Below are positions 62,697 to 64,000 of a DNA stretch of 64,000 nt, piece after piece. Each line of letters starts with the position of its first letter. Positions within the stretch are counted from its first letter, which is position 1. Source of the stretch: Streptomyces pactum. Its GTDB lineage: Bacteria > Actinomycetota > Actinomycetes > Streptomycetales > Streptomycetaceae. Made by a program: the position numbers and the translations under genes. The stretch is taken from contig NZ_JACYXC010000001.1 of NCBI RefSeq assembly GCF_016031615.1, positions 5,766,001-5,830,000 of the forward strand, read 5' to 3'. The notes beneath the pieces were generated by a model. It was not told the DNA's origin. It worked only from the letters and a program-made list of their open reading frames with translations, and ran no database searches.

Positions 62697-63164
62697 TCAG
62701 TCGGGCGCCGACAGGGTGAACCACACCGCCTTGCCGTGCGGGGTCGTGCGGTAGCCGGAGTCCGCGCTCAGGGTGCGGATGAGCAGCAGGCCGCGCCCGC
62801 GTTCCTCCAGCGGGTGCGGCAGGGGATGCGGGTCCTGGACGCCGAGTTCGCCGGGCGGCGCGGGGTCCCGGTCGTGCACCTCGACCTGGAAGCCGCTGGG
62901 GAGCAGCTCCACCACCAGCTCGATCGGCTCGTCGCCGTCCGCGTGCTCCACGGCGTTGGCGACCAGCTCCGAGGTGAGGAGTTCCGCGGTGTCACTGTCC
63001 GCCGGCGCCGCCAGTGCCGCCAGCACCTCGCGGATCAGGGTGCGCGCCCTGGGCACCGCCTCGGGGGTGTGCGGCAGGGTGAGCCGCCACCGCGTGGCCG
63101 CCGGGGCGTCGAGCGGGGGATCGGAATCGGACACGGGCTGTCCCGAAACGTAAGAATCGGCCAC
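62697..63164 (-). CDS. RsbW-like ATP-binding protein (serine kinase/anti-sigma type)
   Basis: A 155-residue HATPase_c_2 protein with TAELLTSELVANAVEHA (N-box), EVHDRDPAPPGEL (G1 box) and GRGLLLIRTLS (G2 box). Streptomycetes have dozens of such proteins, working as anti-sigma factors or partners in phospho-switches with STAS proteins. The GTG start lies close to a TACCGT -10-like sequence. Confidence 0.88.
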   Translation of the reverse strand: MADSYVSGQPVSDSDPPLDAPAATRWRLTLPHTPEAVPRARTLIREVLAALAAPADSDTAELLTSELVANAVEHADGDEPIELVVELLPSGFQVEVHDRDPAPPGELGVQDPHPLPHPLEERGRGLLLIRTLSADSGYRTTPHGKAVWFTLSAPD

Positions 63165-63575
63165 TTCCCACGGTACCGAACGCGCTTCCGTCCCACCCGG
63201 GCGCGGCCCGCGGCCCGCGCCCCGCGCCCGGGCCCGCCCCGGCCAGGTGTACCACCGCGCGTCCGTCCGGGCCGTGCCCCGCCGCCGCGCGCCCGCCTGC
63301 CTGCCGCTCGTGCACCCCCGCCGCCTGCTCGGGGCCGGTTACGGTCGCGCCCCCCGCCCGCCTTATCGCGTACTCGTGACGACAGTCACAACCAAGTGCT
63401 AACGTGCCGGAGGGGCGACCACCGGGCGCCCGTCGTGCCGGGAGTCCGGTGCGGCCGGCCCGCCCGCCGGTGCCCTGCACGCCCCGCGCACCGCACGCGG
63501 TACCAGGCCTCAGGCGTGGTACCGGCAGTCAGCAGTCAGCCCGCCCGGCCGCTCGCGGCCGAAGGAGGCCGTGCC
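63165..63575. other. Divergent intergenic region
   Basis: About 410 bp. GC-rich near 63200-63350, then more AT-rich (63362-63405) with CTAACGT as a -10 candidate, then CAGTCAG direct repeats (about 63526-63539) before the enoyl-CoA hydratase ribosome-binding site. Confidence 0.45.
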
Positions 63576-64000
63576 ATGAGTCCCTTCTCCGGATCCGCAC
63601 CCTCCACCGAGGAGTGGCGGCATCTGCGCCTCACCCTCGACGCCGGGGTCGCCACCGTCACGCTCAACCGACCCGAGAAGCTCAACGCCCTCACCTTCGG
63701 CGCCTACGCCGACCTGCGGGACCTGCTCGCCGAACTCTCCCGTGCCCGCGCCGTGCGCGCCCTGGTGCTCGGCGGCGAGGGACGCGGGTTCTGCTCCGGC
63801 GGTGACGTCGAGGAGATCATCGGCGCCACCCTCGCCATGGACACCGGCGACCTGCTGGACTTCAACCGGATGACCGGGCAGGTGGTCCGCGCGCTGCGGG
63901 AGTGCCCGTTCCCCGTCGTCGCCGCCGTCCACGGGGTCGCGGCCGGAGCGGGAGCGGTGCTCGCCCTCGCCGCCGACTTCCGGGTCGCCGACCCGACCGC
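63576..64000 (+). CDS. Enoyl-CoA hydratase/isomerase family protein (truncated by window end)
   Basis: First 141 residues of a crotonase-fold enzyme: VTLNRPEKLNALT (start of fold), RGFCSGGDVEEI (CoA-binding/oxyanion loop) and VVAAVHGVAAGAGAVLALAADFRVA (second oxyanion glycine). It hydrates or isomerises a 2-enoyl-CoA; the exact pathway is not visible. ATG 63576 has a strong GAAGGAGG 7-14 nt upstream. Confidence 0.9.
   Translation, partial: MSPFSGSAPSTEEWRHLRLTLDAGVATVTLNRPEKLNALTFGAYADLRDLLAELSRARAVRALVLGGEGRGFCSGGDVEEIIGATLAMDTGDLLDFNRMTGQVVRALRECPFPVVAAVHGVAAGAGAVLALAADFRVADPT

Overview
The window is chromosomal DNA from a high-GC actinomycete, almost certainly a Streptomyces or close relative. 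Signs are very high G+C with strong G/C at third codon positions, many GTG starts, frequent 4-nt GTGA/ATGA overlaps, apparent leaderless mRNAs, and streptomycete families: conservon genes, DUF3093/DUF3710/DUF3159, a SepF-like protein and DUF6099. No rRNA, tRNA or CRISPR array was recognised.

Layout. 0-10.3 kb is core-like: DUF3093, PaaI thioesterase, dut, DUF3710, an AAC(2')-like acetyltransferase, kdpDE, an OB-fold protein, DUF3159 and two TrkA-type K+ regulators. 10.7-12.5 kb is a divergent DeoR regulator/SIS sugar isomerase pair around an inverted repeat. 13.2-18.6 kb is a conservon (sensor kinase-like protein, roadblock protein, DUF742 protein, small GTPase) followed by a CYP157-like and a CYP154-like P450. 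18.65-22.7 kb holds an APC permease and an RNA (uracil-C5)-type methyltransferase.

22.7-35.4 kb looks like an accessory island, by eye less GC-rich over part of its length. It carries a membrane protein, a compact DUF262 / DUF3696-type ATPase / unknown-protein operon that resembles an anti-phage module, remains of an IS701-like transposase and of a HEAT-repeat gene, a beta-family protein, and a 1603-aa trypsin-NTPase-TPR protein paired with a trypco2 protein. The last pair has the architecture of NTP-dependent biological-conflict systems, and its TPR array is recently amplified at the DNA level.

35.9-41.5 kb returns to chromosomal genes: SepF-like, an AAA protein, MazG-like pyrophosphohydrolase, DUF6099, an F420-type oxidoreductase and mmuM. 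42.5-48.9 kb is a divergent MacAB-like exporter operon and a two-component/lipoprotein operon. 49.2-53.7 kb is the Hen1-Pnkp RNA-repair operon. 54-56.3 kb is a FAD monooxygenase/TetR pair with a clear operator. 56.9-64 kb has a Crp/Fnr regulator, a disordered tail-anchored protein, arginine deiminase, ornithine carbamoyltransferase, an RsbW-like ATPase and the start of an enoyl-CoA hydratase that runs off the end.

Two genes (kdpD and the conservon kinase) lack proper in-frame ends, suggesting small indels that are either real or sequence errors. Several intergenic regions are long, GC-rich and repetitive without recognisable genes.
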